Origin: M3007 sp041392625
Lineage (GTDB): Bacteria; Bacteroidota; Bacteroidia; Chitinophagales; Saprospiraceae
Length of the DNA stretch: 64,000 nucleotides
Direction: 5' to 3'
NCBI GenBank assembly: GCA_041392625.1
Contig: JAWKLR010000001.1
Location: 1 to 64,000, forward strand
Shown here: in pieces, positions 47,183-56,336 of the stretch
Numbering within the stretch: position 1 is the stretch's first letter
Layout of the letters: every line of letters begins with the position of its first letter
Notes under the pieces: model-generated
Seen by the model: the letters and a program-made list of their open reading frames with translations, nothing else
The model's database searches: none
What the model was told of the DNA's origin: nothing
Made by a program: the position numbers and the translations under genes

Positions 47183-49151
47183 ATGATACCAGCCAATACT
47201 GTACAGGAAATTCTCGATGCTGCCCGGATTGAAGAGGTGGTTGAGGAGTATGTCTCTCTGCGAAAAAGGGGGAGCAACTATATTGGCTTGTGTCCGTTTC
47301 ACAATGAAAAAACACCATCTTTTACGGTAAATCCTGCCAAGAATATTTTTAAATGCTTTGGTTGTGGAAAAGGTGGAGACTCCGTTGGGTTCCTGATGGA
47401 GCACGAACAGTTTAAGTACCCGGAGGCACTCCGTTGGTTGGCAAAAAAGTACAATATTGAAATTGAGGAGCAGGAGCGCACACCGGAACAATTAGCAGCG
47501 CAGCAGTTAAATGACTCCCTGTACATTGTCAATGATTTTGCCCTAAAACACTTTCAGGAACAGTCTGTTTGAAACCGATGAGGGAAAATCAATTGCCTTA
47601 TCCTATTTCAAACAACGCGGACTCCGGGAGGATACCATCCGACATTTCGGATTGGGCTATGCACCCAACCAGTGGGACTTGCTGGTGAAGCGCGCGGAAG
47701 CATCCGGTTATTCAAAAGATTTATTGCGCCAACTGGGACTTTCAAACCAGGAAGGCACCCGGGATTTTTTCAGGGATCGGGTGATGTTTACCATTCACAA
47801 CTTGTCGGGTAAGGTGGCTGCATTTGCCGGACGTACAATGTCGACCGACAAAAAAATCCCGAAGTACATCAACAGTCCGGAGACGGCTGTATATGTCAAA
47901 AACAAGATTTTATACGGTGCATTTCAGGCACGTAAATCCATCCGGCAGAAAGATGAATGTATTCTGGTGGAAGGCTATATGGATGTAATTTCACTGTATC
48001 AGGCTGGCGTTGAAAATGTGGTGGCAAGCAGCGGTACTTCCCTGACGGAAGGTCAGTTGCAGTTGATAAAGCGAAACACTTCCAATCTGAAGATTCTGTA
48101 CGATGGCGACCCTGCGGGAATCAAGGCCGCTTTGCGTGGACTTGATCTGGCCCTGGAACAGGATTTAAATGTGCGTATTGCTTTGTTGCCCGAAGGGGAG
48201 GACCCGGATAGTTATGTGCAAAAAGTCGGCACGGAGGCGTTTCTGGAATACATGGATCGGGAGTCAAAAGATTTTATCCTGTTTAAGACCAACTTGCTGT
48301 TGGCGGAGACCCAGGGAGATCCAATCAAAAAGGCCGGGTTGATAAAAGATATTGTGGGCAGTATTTCCAAAGTTCCTGATCCGATTAAACGGAGCGTGTA
48401 TTTAAAGGAATGCTCTGCTTTGCTTGAAGTTTCGGAGCCTGCATTGGTTGCAGAAAGCAATAAACTGATTGGCAAAACGCTTCGCAAACAGGCAGAAAAA
48501 GAAGCCCGTGAGCCGGGTTCTGCTTCGGATACAGGCCGTTCGTTTCCCAACCCGGAAATGTTGGTGCCGGACCCGGAATGGGAAAAGCCGGAAAAACCAA
48601 TCAGCCGGGACGATGCATTTCAGGAGCGGGATATTGTGCGCTTGCTGGTTCAGTTTGGCGACCGGAAAATGGATGATGGAACCCCGGTAGCCCAATTGAT
48701 TTTATCAGATATCGAAGACTTGATTGAAGCCTTTGATGCCCAATTGTACGCCCGTGTGGTGCGGGATTGTTACCAGCGACTGTTGGATGGAAAACTGCCG
48801 GATAAGGATTTCTTTATGAGCCATGAATCCAAAGCTGTTTCCAGTCTGGCTGTTGATTTGTTGACTTCGCCCTGGGATATGTCTCCCAACTGGGAAGAAA
48901 AATGGGGTTATCCCTTACAAAATCAGCCTATGCCCGATTTGAATATTGATGCCGACATGCATTATGTGGTTGATATGTTCAAGTTGCGCAAATTGAAGAA
49001 AATGTGCGATGTGATCAACCCCGCCCGGATTAAAGAAGCATTTGCCGCGGGAGAAGATGAAAAGGCCATGAATTACATGCGGGTGCAGGTGAAAATTCAG
49101 GAAGTTCGCAATGAAATCGCACGGAGGCGCAATCTCACGGTTTTACCATAA
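47183..49151 (+). CDS. dnaG: DNA primase (one-base frameshift)
   Basis: Encodes the replicative primase, about 655 aa if repaired. The start ATG 47183 begins MIPANTVQEILDAARIEEVV. The zinc domain is CPFHNEKTPSF and CFGCGKGG (residues ~36-65). The first frame ends at 47569 after HFQEQSV. Dropping the T at 47564 gives HFQEQ then LFETDEGKSIALSYF, the expected family sequence, and joins the catalytic part (GLGYAPNQW on): TOPRIM motifs LVEGYMDVISL and YDGDPAGIKAA, and a C-terminal DnaB-binding region (~480-655). A primase split this way would be non-functional, and it is essential, so an inserted base in the consensus is the best explanation. Confidence 0.93.
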
Positions 49152-49189
49152 TGACATCCCTTGGGTGCGGGTGAAAAATCAAAAAATAC

Positions 49190-50095
49190 ATGAAGGTTCA
49201 AGTACTTGGGAGCGGAGCCGGTGGTCCGTTTCAGGGGCGGCATTTTACCGCGCATGTTGTTGAGGTTGAAAATTATCGATACCTCATTGACTGTGGGGAG
49301 GGTACCCAGATGCAACTGTATCGCTATCGGATTGGTATAGACCGTTGCGATGAGTTTTTTATCACGCATTTGCATGGTGATCATGTTTTTGGCCTGGTAG
49401 GACTGCTCACATCCTTCAGTTTGAAGCAGCGAACCCGCCCTCTTACCCTGTATGCTCCTCCGGGTTTACACGCACTAATTACGGACACCTTCAAGGCTTG
49501 TGGTGTGCTCACCCCGTACGAACTTCGAATCGTAGAAGTAGATGCAAGCAAGCATCAGTTGGTTTTTGAAAACAAGTTGATTGAGGTTTGGTCAATTCCA
49601 TTGAATCACCGTACGGCCTGTTGCGGTTGGCTGTTTCGGGAAAAACTTCGCCCCCGGAATATGATCAAGGAGAAGATCGAGGAGTACGGAATTCCGTATA
49701 CACAAATGCCTGATATAAAAGCCGGAGCAGATTTTATCCTTCCGGATGGAACCTGTATTCCCAATACTGAAATTACATCGGACCCACCTGCACCGCGTTC
49801 GTTTGCATTTTGCAGCGATACAGCGTATTCAGATGAGGTAGTCGTCTGCGTCAAAGGGGTAGATCTTCTATATCACGAAGCCACGTTTACCAACGAACAT
49901 CAGCGGGAGGCAGAAATTGCATTTCACACAACAGCTGCCCAGGCTGCTTCTGTTGCCAGCCAGGCTGGAGTTGGGAAACTGCTGATGGGGCATTTCTCCG
50001 GCAGATATAAAGACCTCGATCAACATTTGAAAGAAGCCCGCTCTGTTTTCCCTGAATCGCACTGTGTGGAAGAAGGAGTGGTGTATGAAGTGTAA
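49190..50095 (+). CDS. rnz: ribonuclease Z (tRNase Z)
   Basis: A 301-aa metallo-beta-lactamase-fold endonuclease that trims tRNA 3' ends. The zinc motif is THLHGDH (His60, His62, Asp64, His65), followed by later ligands in NHRTACCGW, FCSDTAYSDE and GHFSGRYKD. The length is typical of the short bacterial form. A flexible arm (exosite) is suggested by ~150-185. Located 38 bp after dnaG; both could share a transcript, which ends at the terminator downstream. Confidence 0.95.
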   Translation: MKVQVLGSGAGGPFQGRHFTAHVVEVENYRYLIDCGEGTQMQLYRYRIGIDRCDEFFITHLHGDHVFGLVGLLTSFSLKQRTRPLTLYAPPGLHALITDTFKACGVLTPYELRIVEVDASKHQLVFENKLIEVWSIPLNHRTACCGWLFREKLRPRNMIKEKIEEYGIPYTQMPDIKAGADFILPDGTCIPNTEITSDPPAPRSFAFCSDTAYSDEVVVCVKGVDLLYHEATFTNEHQREAEIAFHTTAAQAASVASQAGVGKLLMGHFSGRYKDLDQHLKEARSVFPESHCVEEGVVYEV

Positions 50096-50113
50096 AAGGC
50101 AGAGATGCAAAAG

Positions 50114-50156
50114 AAAAAAGGCCGAATTATACGCTGGGCGTACAATCGACCTTTTT
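50114..50156. terminator. bidirectional terminator between rnz and crp-like gene
   Basis: An imperfect hairpin: AAAAAAGGCCGA pairs with TCGACCTTTTT (one mismatch), the loop containing a smaller stem TACGC...GCGTA. It lies between convergent genes. Confidence 0.65.
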
Positions 50157-50189
50157 GTGTTTGGGTTAGAATGGCCCTGCGAACAAGTC

Positions 50190-50870
50190 TTAGGCCAGTT
50201 TTTGGAGGTCTCTAATAAGGATACTGTTTCTATTGAAGTAAATCAGGTTTGATTTACGCAGGTCATTGAGTACAGAAGTGACTGTCTGGCGGCTGGTGCC
50301 GGTCAGGTTGGCAATGTCCTGCTGAGTCAGGTGGTGTTTTACAAGGGTCTCAAATCCTACCTGGCGGCCTTCTTTGCCTGCTGTTTCAACCAGGAAGTCG
50401 ATGATGCGTTCACGGGCATCTTTGAGAACCAGAGAAGCCAGTCGGTCTTCCACGCGTTGCAGGCGTTTGCTGATGTGTTGCAGGCAGGCAAAAACCAGGT
50501 TTTGGTTGGATTGCATGATTTTTTGAAAATCTTCAACCCGAACACAAAGCAGTTCAACTTCTTCGTGCATTACCTGGGCAAAGTCGGAGCGTTTGGCTTC
50601 TCCAGCCAGCACCATATCACCAAACATGGTAATGGGTTGGAGGATTTCTTTGATTACTTCCCGACCATCCACGGCGAATGTGCCGAGTTTGATCTTGCCA
50701 CGCATAAGGAAGTAAACGTATTCGGCGCTTTCATCCGGCATGTACACAAACTGGAATTTGGAAATCCGGCGTACTTGGGAGTTTTTAGCCAGCTGGTCCA
50801 GTTCGGCAGTGTTGAGTTTGTCGAGAACCGAAAAACGGCTCAGGAAATCTGATTTGTTCTTTGTTTCCAT
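50190..50870 (-). CDS. Crp/Fnr-family transcriptional regulator
   Basis: A 226-aa regulator. Residues ~18-120 form the cyclic-nucleotide-binding-like beta roll (YVYFLMRGKIKLGTFAVDGR), ~125-150 the dimer helix and ~160-225 the winged HTH_Crp domain (HHLTQQDIANLTGTSRQTVT). There is no cluster of N-terminal Cys as in FNR, and the cAMP-contact Arg-Ser pair of E. coli Crp is not apparent, so the ligand is unknown. It is transcribed alone with a long (455-bp) upstream region. Confidence 0.9.
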   Translation of the reverse strand: METKNKSDFLSRFSVLDKLNTAELDQLAKNSQVRRISKFQFVYMPDESAEYVYFLMRGKIKLGTFAVDGREVIKEILQPITMFGDMVLAGEAKRSDFAQVMHEEVELLCVRVEDFQKIMQSNQNLVFACLQHISKRLQRVEDRLASLVLKDARERIIDFLVETAGKEGRQVGFETLVKHHLTQQDIANLTGTSRQTVTSVLNDLRKSNLIYFNRNSILIRDLQKLA

Positions 50871-51224
50871 GGCGGCAGCGTTTGATTCAGTAGTTAAAGT
50901 GTGTTGATTTTGAGTTAGAATCTCGATTTGCCTTGCTTCAACCGATGTGGATTAGAATAGATCAAGGTGGTTGTCGGTATGAAAATCCTTAACCACTTTA
51001 CAAATGTCGCTTATTGTTTTATGGAAAAAAAGGACACTATTTATTAATAGTAAATTAAAAATAAAATTACATTGTAGTTTAAATGTTTGTTAATCAATGA
51101 TTTGTGGTTTTAAATTTATTTAAAAAGTCGAAAAAATAGATTTAAATGCCAATGCGTGCGTAAAAGGAAGTTGCTTGAGGAGGAGTGAGTCATGAAGCAG
51201 TATGCTGAAAAAAGGAAGTGGCAT
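50871..51224. other. long upstream region of the Crp-like gene
   Basis: No coding frame of note. The segment 51000-51150 is strongly AT-rich. No exact TAnnTTTG box was found on the minus strand close to the crp-like start. Confidence 0.4.
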
Positions 51225-51262
51225 AAAAAATCCCGAATTTCGGTATGTCCGAAATTCGGGAT
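51225..51262 (-). terminator. terminator of the queA-DUF2795 transcript
   Basis: On the minus strand a perfect 14-bp stem (ATCCCGAATTTCGG with CCGAAATTCGGGAT), loop ACATA, is followed by six T. A second hairpin (GCTCCGTT with AACGGAGC, 51295-51313) lies between it and the stop codon. Confidence 0.88.
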
Positions 51263-51325
51263 GCAGAACGCTAAGATACGGTGCGTAAAGAACGGCTCCG
51301 TTGGAAACGGAGCGGGATGTCGGTT

Positions 51326-51547
51326 TTAGTATTCGTCTTCGTTGAAGAAGAAGTCATCGTGTCGCGGGTAGTCAGGCCAGATGTCTTCAATGCTTTCGTA
51401 CATCTCGCCGTCTTCTTCCAATTCTTGTAGGTTTTCAACCACTTCAAGTGGTGCACCGGAGCGAATGGAGTAATCGATCAATTCATCTCGTGAAGCAGGC
51501 CATGGCGCTTCTTCGAGGTGTGAGGCTAGTTCGAGCGTCCAATACAT
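51326..51547 (-). CDS. DUF2795 domain protein
   Basis: A 73-aa, very acidic protein (MYWTLELASHLEEAPWPASR at the start, ending FFFNEDEY). It is a recognisable, strongly conserved small protein of Bacteroidota with the DUF2795 fold, of unknown role. Cytoplasmic, no Cys. It sits 55 bp downstream of queA on the same strand and shares the terminator, suggesting one transcription unit. Confidence 0.88.
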   Translation of the reverse strand: MYWTLELASHLEEAPWPASRDELIDYSIRSGAPLEVVENLQELEEDGEMYESIEDIWPDYPRHDDFFFNEDEY

Positions 51548-51602
51548 ATGTAATACAGGTTAAGAGTTATTTTAAAAATTTGCTTGGTGCCAGGCACACG
51601 GG

Positions 51603-52667
51603 TTAGAGGATCAACATGGCGTCGCCATAGCTAAAGAAGCGGTATTTTTCCTTTACTGCTTCCCGGTAGGCTTCCATAACCAGTTCGAATCCACCAAAAG
51701 CACAAACCATAATAAGCAGGCTGGATTTAGGCAGATGGAAGTTGGTTACCATGCTGTTTGCAATACTGAATTCGTAGGGTGGGTAAATAAATTTATTGGT
51801 CCAGCCTTCAACAGGCTTAAGCATAGACTCGGCAGAAACGGCAGTTTCAATAGCGCGCATAGCGGTAGTACCTACAGCGCATACTTTTTTATTTGCAGCC
51901 TTGCTTTCGTTTACTTTTTCTACCGCGTCAGCCAGGATTTTGAAGTACTCTGCCTCCATTTTGTGCTTGGAAAGGTCTTCCACATCAATGGTGCGGAATG
52001 TACCGAGTCCAATGTGCAGGGTTAGTTCCGCAAAATTGATTCCTTTCAGTTCCAGGCGTTTCATGAGTTCGCGGCTGTAGTGCAAACCTGCTGTAGGAGC
52101 GGCTACGGCACCAACTTCTTTTGCGAAGATGGTCTGGTAGCGTTCCCGGTCGATGGGTTCTGGCTCGCGATCGATGTATTTAGGCAGTGGCGTATTTCCG
52201 AGTCTTGAAAGTTCGTTTTGAAACTCTTCTTCGGCGCCGTCGAACAGGAAGCGGATGGTACGGCCGCGGGAGGTGGTATTGTCTACAACCTCAGCAACCA
52301 ACGCATCGTTTCCGTTTTCGTCTTCGAAATACAGTTTGTTTCCTACACGGATTTTCCGGGCAGGGTCAACCAGTACGTCCCACAGGCGGGCATCGTGGTT
52401 GAGTTCGCGAAGCAGGAACACTTCGATCTTGGCACCGGTTTTTTCCTTTTGGCCGTAGAGGCGCGCAGGGAAAACTTTGGTGTTGTTGAAAATCATCACA
52501 TCCCCGTCGTCAAAATAGTCGAGAATGTCTTTGAATATTTTGTGCTCGATTTTCCCGGTATCGCGATGTACAACCATCAAACGGCTTTGATCGCGTTCTT
52601 CGGCTGGGTACAGTGCAAGAAGTTCTTTGGGTAGCTCGTAATCGAAGCTGGAGAGTTTAGTTCGCAT
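51603..52667 (-). CDS. queA: S-adenosylmethionine:tRNA ribosyltransferase-isomerase
   Basis: A 354-aa enzyme that moves the ribosyl part of SAM onto 7-aminomethyl-deazaguanine in tRNA to make epoxyqueuosine. Conserved blocks are visible: FDYELPKELLALYPAEERDQ at the N-terminus, MIFNNTKVFPARL, AAPTAGLHYS and LHIGLGTFRTI. Length is normal. ATG 52665-52667 is the start. Other queuosine genes are not in the window. Confidence 0.96.
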   Translation of the reverse strand: MRTKLSSFDYELPKELLALYPAEERDQSRLMVVHRDTGKIEHKIFKDILDYFDDGDVMIFNNTKVFPARLYGQKEKTGAKIEVFLLRELNHDARLWDVLVDPARKIRVGNKLYFEDENGNDALVAEVVDNTTSRGRTIRFLFDGAEEEFQNELSRLGNTPLPKYIDREPEPIDRERYQTIFAKEVGAVAAPTAGLHYSRELMKRLELKGINFAELTLHIGLGTFRTIDVEDLSKHKMEAEYFKILADAVEKVNESKAANKKVCAVGTTAMRAIETAVSAESMLKPVEGWTNKFIYPPYEFSIANSMVTNFHLPKSSLLIMVCAFGGFELVMEAYREAVKEKYRFFSYGDAMLIL

Positions 52668-52723
52668 TTCCTGATATCAGTTGTCAATGTTAAACACAGA
52701 GGGCAGTGCGTCCAAAATGGCTG

Positions 52724-52750
52724 CAAAAATAAAATTTCTAGTCAAAGCAA
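52724..52750 (-). promoter_or_regulatory. probable queA promoter
   Basis: Minus-strand TATTTTTG (52724-52731) with a TTG 16 nt upstream (52748-52750), a short spacer. Predicted leader ~50 nt. Confidence 0.45.
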
Positions 52751-53171
52751 GTGCCACACACCGGACTAAAATTTAGTCGAGTGCGAAAAAACAGTTGTTT
52801 TTAGTGAAAAATGTCTGTTTTTGTAGTGTTTTGAACAAAAAAGTGCCATAAGCGCAGATAGTTATATAGACGCTGAGGCTTTTGTCAAGGTTGCAACAAA
52901 GGATAAAATTCCGTTGGGTGTGATGTGCAGTCGCGTATAAAGTGTGTTCGGCAAAATGATGTCGTGGCCGGAACGAAATGTGTATAGACAGGCGTGCACT
53001 CTGTAAAACGGGTTGTAACCTTTTGAATAGAACGCAGCAACTGGGCTGCATGTTACAATGCCTTCCATTCAATTCAGATCAAATCTGAGAATTTATCCGG
53101 GAATTAGAGCAGTAAAATAGAATGCCATAATTCTCGGATAAATTCTTAGACAAGAACCGAGTTTAAATTGT
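52751..53171. other. gap between queA and typA with a long inverted repeat
   Basis: Arms 53088-53106 and 53128-53146 (19 nt each, one wobble pair, AGAATTTATCCGG... with ...CGGATAAATTCT) enclose a 21-nt loop. This follows the typA stop on the minus strand. There is no T-run after it. A 99-codon minus-strand frame (52773-53072) has no protein-like character and I do not call it. Confidence 0.6.
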
Positions 53172-54983
53172 TCACGCAGAAACCAAATCTTTTTGAGATT
53201 TTTTTCTGTCGTGCTCTTTCAGTTTGATCTTACGCAGACGAATGTTCTTTGGTGTAACCTCAACGTACTCGTCTTCCTGGATGTATTCCAAGGCCTCTTC
53301 CAAAGAGAATTGGCGGGGTGGTGGGAGCGAAGATTTATCATCGGCTCCGGAAGAACGCATGTTGGTGAGTTTTTTCGTCTTGGTAACATTGACCACCAGG
53401 TCGTTGGTCCGGCTGTGTTCGCCAATTACCTGACCTTCGTAAATTTCATCGCCGGGAGAAACAAAGAATGTTCCGCGGTCCTGAAGGTTGTCGAGTGAGT
53501 AGGTAATAGCAGTTCCGGTTTCCATCACAATGAGGGAGCCGTTCTGGCGTCCTGCGATTTCTCCCTTCCATGGCTCGTAGCCCATGAATCGGTGAGTCAT
53601 GATGGCTTCACCCTGAGAGGTGGTCAGGATGTTGCTGCGCAATCCGATGATTCCGCGGGATGGAATTTCAAAGCGCAGGATAAACCGGTCGCCTTTTTGC
53701 TCCATATTTTTCATTACACCCTTACGGCGTGTCACCAGTTCGATGCATTTTCCACTGGTTTCTTCAGGCACGTCGATGGTGAGTTCTTCCACTGGCTCGT
53801 TTTTTACACCATCAATTTGCTTGATGATTACCTGTGGCTGACCAATCTGCAATTCATATCCCTCGCGGCGCATGGTTTCGATCAGTACGCTGAGGTGCAG
53901 TACCCCACGACCAAAAACCATAAATGAATCAGCAGAACCGGTTTCTTCCAGGCGCATTGCCAGGTTTTTCTCCAATTCTTTTTCCAAACGCTCACGGATG
54001 TGGCGGCTGGTTACAAATTTGCCCTCTTTTCCGAAGAATGGTGAGTCGTTGATGGTAAACAACATGCTCATGGTTGGCTCATCTACGTCAATAGTAGGAA
54101 GTGCCTCCGGATTTTCAGCATGTGCAATGGTATCACCAATGTCGAAATTATCTACGCCTACAACAGCACAGATGTCACCGGCTTCAATTTCGTCGGCTTC
54201 GCGTTTGCCCAGGCCATCAAATACATACAATTGCTTGATGCGTTGCGCCTGCTTGCTGCCATCTTTTTTCATCAACACAACACTCTGGTTGTTTTTCAGT
54301 GTTCCGCGGTGCAAACGACCTACGGCGATCCGGCCGATGTAGTTGGAGTAGTCCAGCGAAGTGATGAGCAACTGGGTGTTCCCTTCAGAAACGGAAGGTT
54401 CCGGGATGTGCTTAATGATATCGTCGAGCAGGGTAGTGATGTCGCTGGTCGGGTTTTTCCAATCGTGTCCCATCCAGCCTTGTTTGGCAGAACCGAATAC
54501 AACCGGGAAGTCCAGCTGTTCTTCAGTTGCATCAAGAGCAAACATCAGGTCGAATACTTCTTCGTGTGCCCAGTCCGGGTTGCAGTTTGGCTTGTCAACT
54601 TTATTGACAACCAGAATGGCTTTCTTGCCGAGTTGAAGTGCTTTTTGCAACACAAAGCGGGTTTGTGGCATTGGGCCTTCGAATGCATCCACCAAAAGGA
54701 GTACGCCATCGGCCATATTCAGAACGCGCTCCACCTCGCCACCGAAGTCGGCGTGACCAGGGGTGTCGATCACGTTGATCTTCACACCTTTATAGTTGAT
54801 GGCCACGTTTTTCGACAAAATCGTGATGCCGCGTTCCCGCTCCAGGTCGTTGTTGTCCAGGATCAGGTCTCCGGAAACTTCGTGTTCCTTGAAGACCTTG
54901 CCCGCATGGATCATTTTGTCGACAAGTGTGGTTTTGCCATGGTCAACGTGGGCGATAATGGCAATGTTGCGAATGTTTTTCAT
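53172..54983 (-). CDS. typA: translational GTPase TypA/BipA
   Basis: A 603-aa ribosome-associated GTPase involved in 50S assembly and stress or low-temperature growth. G1 is AHVDHGKTTL (~11-20), G2 ERERGITILSK, G3 DTPGHADFG, G4 VNKVDKP and G5 near GSAKQGW. EF-G-like domains III and V and the BipA-specific C-terminal domain (TKTKKLTNMRSSGADD onward) are present. The length is standard. The C-terminal extension is Lys-rich. Transcribed from a consensus promoter ~140 bp upstream. Confidence 0.97.
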   Translation of the reverse strand: MKNIRNIAIIAHVDHGKTTLVDKMIHAGKVFKEHEVSGDLILDNNDLERERGITILSKNVAINYKGVKINVIDTPGHADFGGEVERVLNMADGVLLLVDAFEGPMPQTRFVLQKALQLGKKAILVVNKVDKPNCNPDWAHEEVFDLMFALDATEEQLDFPVVFGSAKQGWMGHDWKNPTSDITTLLDDIIKHIPEPSVSEGNTQLLITSLDYSNYIGRIAVGRLHRGTLKNNQSVVLMKKDGSKQAQRIKQLYVFDGLGKREADEIEAGDICAVVGVDNFDIGDTIAHAENPEALPTIDVDEPTMSMLFTINDSPFFGKEGKFVTSRHIRERLEKELEKNLAMRLEETGSADSFMVFGRGVLHLSVLIETMRREGYELQIGQPQVIIKQIDGVKNEPVEELTIDVPEETSGKCIELVTRRKGVMKNMEQKGDRFILRFEIPSRGIIGLRSNILTTSQGEAIMTHRFMGYEPWKGEIAGRQNGSLIVMETGTAITYSLDNLQDRGTFFVSPGDEIYEGQVIGEHSRTNDLVVNVTKTKKLTNMRSSGADDKSSLPPPRQFSLEEALEYIQEDEYVEVTPKNIRLRKIKLKEHDRKKSQKDLVSA

Positions 54984-55126
54984 GCAAAATTGAAGTAAAA
55001 GGCATTTTTGTTTTCAAAGTAAAATTTGGGAAACAGTGCCTTGATGCAGTGATAATAAAATTTATTTCGTTGAGATGGGGCTTGGTCGAAATATATGCCC
55101 AAAGACACCTTTTTTCAAACAAGCCG

Positions 55127-55157
55127 CAAAAGTACGCTTTTTATACGCGAAACTCAA
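55127..55157 (-). promoter_or_regulatory. typA promoter
   Basis: On the minus strand TTG (55155-55157), 20-nt spacer and TACTTTTG (55127-55134). The predicted start near 55120 leaves a ~137-nt leader for typA. Confidence 0.7.
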
Positions 55158-55260
55158 TAGGAGGTAATGAATGAAATTGTTAATCTTTCATAAAAAATGT
55201 GCTTGAGTATCTTTTTTTTAAAAAAAGTGCCTAAACAAGCAAATCTTAACACTTGATTTG

Positions 55261-55268
55261 TACATTTG
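55261..55268 (+). promoter_or_regulatory. -7 box of a candidate small RNA
   Basis: TACATTTG fits TAnnTTTG exactly. No TTG occurs at 19-20 nt upstream. The predicted start (~55274) coincides with the beginning of a long RNA stem. Confidence 0.5.
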
Positions 55269-55270
55269 TG

Positions 55271-55409
55271 AGGAACGAGTCCGGCAGTCTGGCAAACTTT
55301 TCCAACCCATCGTATGCAAGGAAGAGCCAATTGAGAGCGAGGGCCTGCCCATACAGTACTGCCGGGCTTGTTCTTGTTTGAGAGCCTCACCCGAGGCTTT
55401 TGTTGTTTT
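55271..55409 (+). ncRNA. candidate structured small RNA (~130 nt), unassigned
   Basis: Bases 55271-55288 pair with 55358-55375 over 18 bp (three G-U pairs: AGGAACGAGTCCGGCAGT with ACTGCCGGGCTTGTTCTT). Inside is a second stem (CTTTTCC with GGAAGAG). A terminator follows (AGCCTC/GAGGCT, then TTTTGTTGTTTT) at 55383-55409. A -7 box sits just upstream and no coding frame is present. The rod-like closed shape recalls 6S RNA, although it is shorter than usual 6S RNAs. The SRP RNA signature (GGAAGGAAGCAG-like) is absent. Alternatives: a novel regulatory RNA, or a long-hairpin terminator region. Confidence 0.55.
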
Positions 55410-55456
55410 CTGGCCTTGTTTTGCGCCTTAAATTCCTGGAAAATTCAGTCCCGGTA

Positions 55457-56050
55457 CTAGTCCCAGGGATTCTTACCATTCGATTTTCGTGGCACAACAA
55501 CCCCATCCATGTACAGCACGGTTCGCTGGTTTGGAGTGGAATTGTCGTACAGCACCAAACCGCCCCGAGCTTTCCCGATTTTATTGGAGCTGTCAAACTC
55601 TACCCGAATCACCGCCTGCTCACCGGGCATTATGGGGTATTCTGGTACATTGAGCACGGTGCAGTCGCAGCTCGTTTGTGTTCGGTGGATGAGGTAGGGC
55701 CGTTGGCCTGTGTTGGTTACGAGGAATGAATCGAGGACGAGGCTGCCCTCTTCAACCTTACCAAATGCAATGGTATCCCGGTTCCAGTGCACGGTTGTCC
55801 GCTGTGCTTTTCCGGGGTCGCTGTTGAACAACTGCATGAATTGAAGCGTATGCGCCTGGTTCTCTTCTGAAATTTGCTGGTACACCTGTCGAATCTCTTC
55901 ATCGATATCAGCGCCTTTCGAGCGCATATAGTCCAGGATGGTGCGCTTTTGCTCATAACTCAGTTTTCGTAATTCCTGGTTGAGATCTTGAGCCAAACCG
56001 GACACATTGCCGATAAGCAGACAAAGCATGAAGAAAAAAAGGCTGCGCAT
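55457..56050 (-). CDS. DUF1573 exported protein
   Basis: A 197-aa protein. I chose ATG 56048-56050, which opens a clean signal peptide (MRSLFFFMLCLLIGNVSGLA); a longer frame upstream has no protein character and is crossed by the -7 box. The mature N-terminus is helical (~22-75). The C-terminal DUF1573 Ig-like domain (~85-190) has SFLVTNTGQRPYLIH and the family signature TSCDCTV. Such domains are periplasmic and of unknown role. Convergent with the candidate RNA gene. Confidence 0.88.
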   Translation of the reverse strand: MRSLFFFMLCLLIGNVSGLAQDLNQELRKLSYEQKRTILDYMRSKGADIDEEIRQVYQQISEENQAHTLQFMQLFNSDPGKAQRTTVHWNRDTIAFGKVEEGSLVLDSFLVTNTGQRPYLIHRTQTSCDCTVLNVPEYPIMPGEQAVIRVEFDSSNKIGKARGGLVLYDNSTPNQRTVLYMDGVVVPRKSNGKNPWD

Positions 56051-56073
56051 AAATCTATTGGTTGTTTGTTGAG

Positions 56074-56081
56074 CAAAGGTA
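56074..56081 (-). promoter_or_regulatory. -7 box of the DUF1573 gene
   Basis: Minus-strand TACCTTTG, 24 nt before the ATG at 56050. The -33 TTG is not seen. It supports the shorter gene start. Confidence 0.5.
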
Positions 56082-56200
56082 GAAAAGAAAATTGATGTTG
56101 TGCCTTTTGGAGGAGTGGGCAGCGGGCAAGTGTTCAGTGGTCGGGGAAAAATAGGCGAATAAAGTAAACCACACGCTGGGAAATTGCATCGCAATCGTAC

Positions 56201-56294
56201 AGACGCACTACACGTGCGTCTCCAACGCAATCATGAAATACAATATAGAATGCATTGGAAACAAGGGGGCATTCAGACGCGATAAATCGCGTCT
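56201..56294. repeat. pair of GACGC palindromes (REP-like)
   Basis: Two hairpins 54 bp apart: AGACGCA/TGCGTCT (56201-56207, 56215-56221) and AGACGCGA/TCGCGTCT (56275-56282, 56287-56294), the second followed by CTAC. Both share the AGACGC...GCGTCT core, the form of REP-like palindromes seen in many genomes. Confidence 0.65.
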
Positions 56295-56336
56295 CTACAT
56301 GCGTACGGAAATGGCGCAACATCCATTATTTATTGC

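Noticed and set aside
47560..47600. Programmed ribosomal frameshifting in dnaG
   Set aside because: No slippery heptamer or downstream stem is seen, and programmed frameshifting is not known for dnaG; a one-base insertion explains it better.
52773..53072. A 99-codon minus-strand frame between queA and typA
   Set aside because: No protein-like features; scattered Cys, His and Phe and no conserved context.
54120..54998. A 292-codon plus-strand frame opposite typA
   Set aside because: It lies entirely antisense to a well-supported GTPase and has no motif; it is a codon-bias shadow.
55271..55409. SRP RNA (4.5S) identity for the candidate RNA
   Set aside because: The conserved apical domain sequence around GGAAGGAAGCAG is absent.
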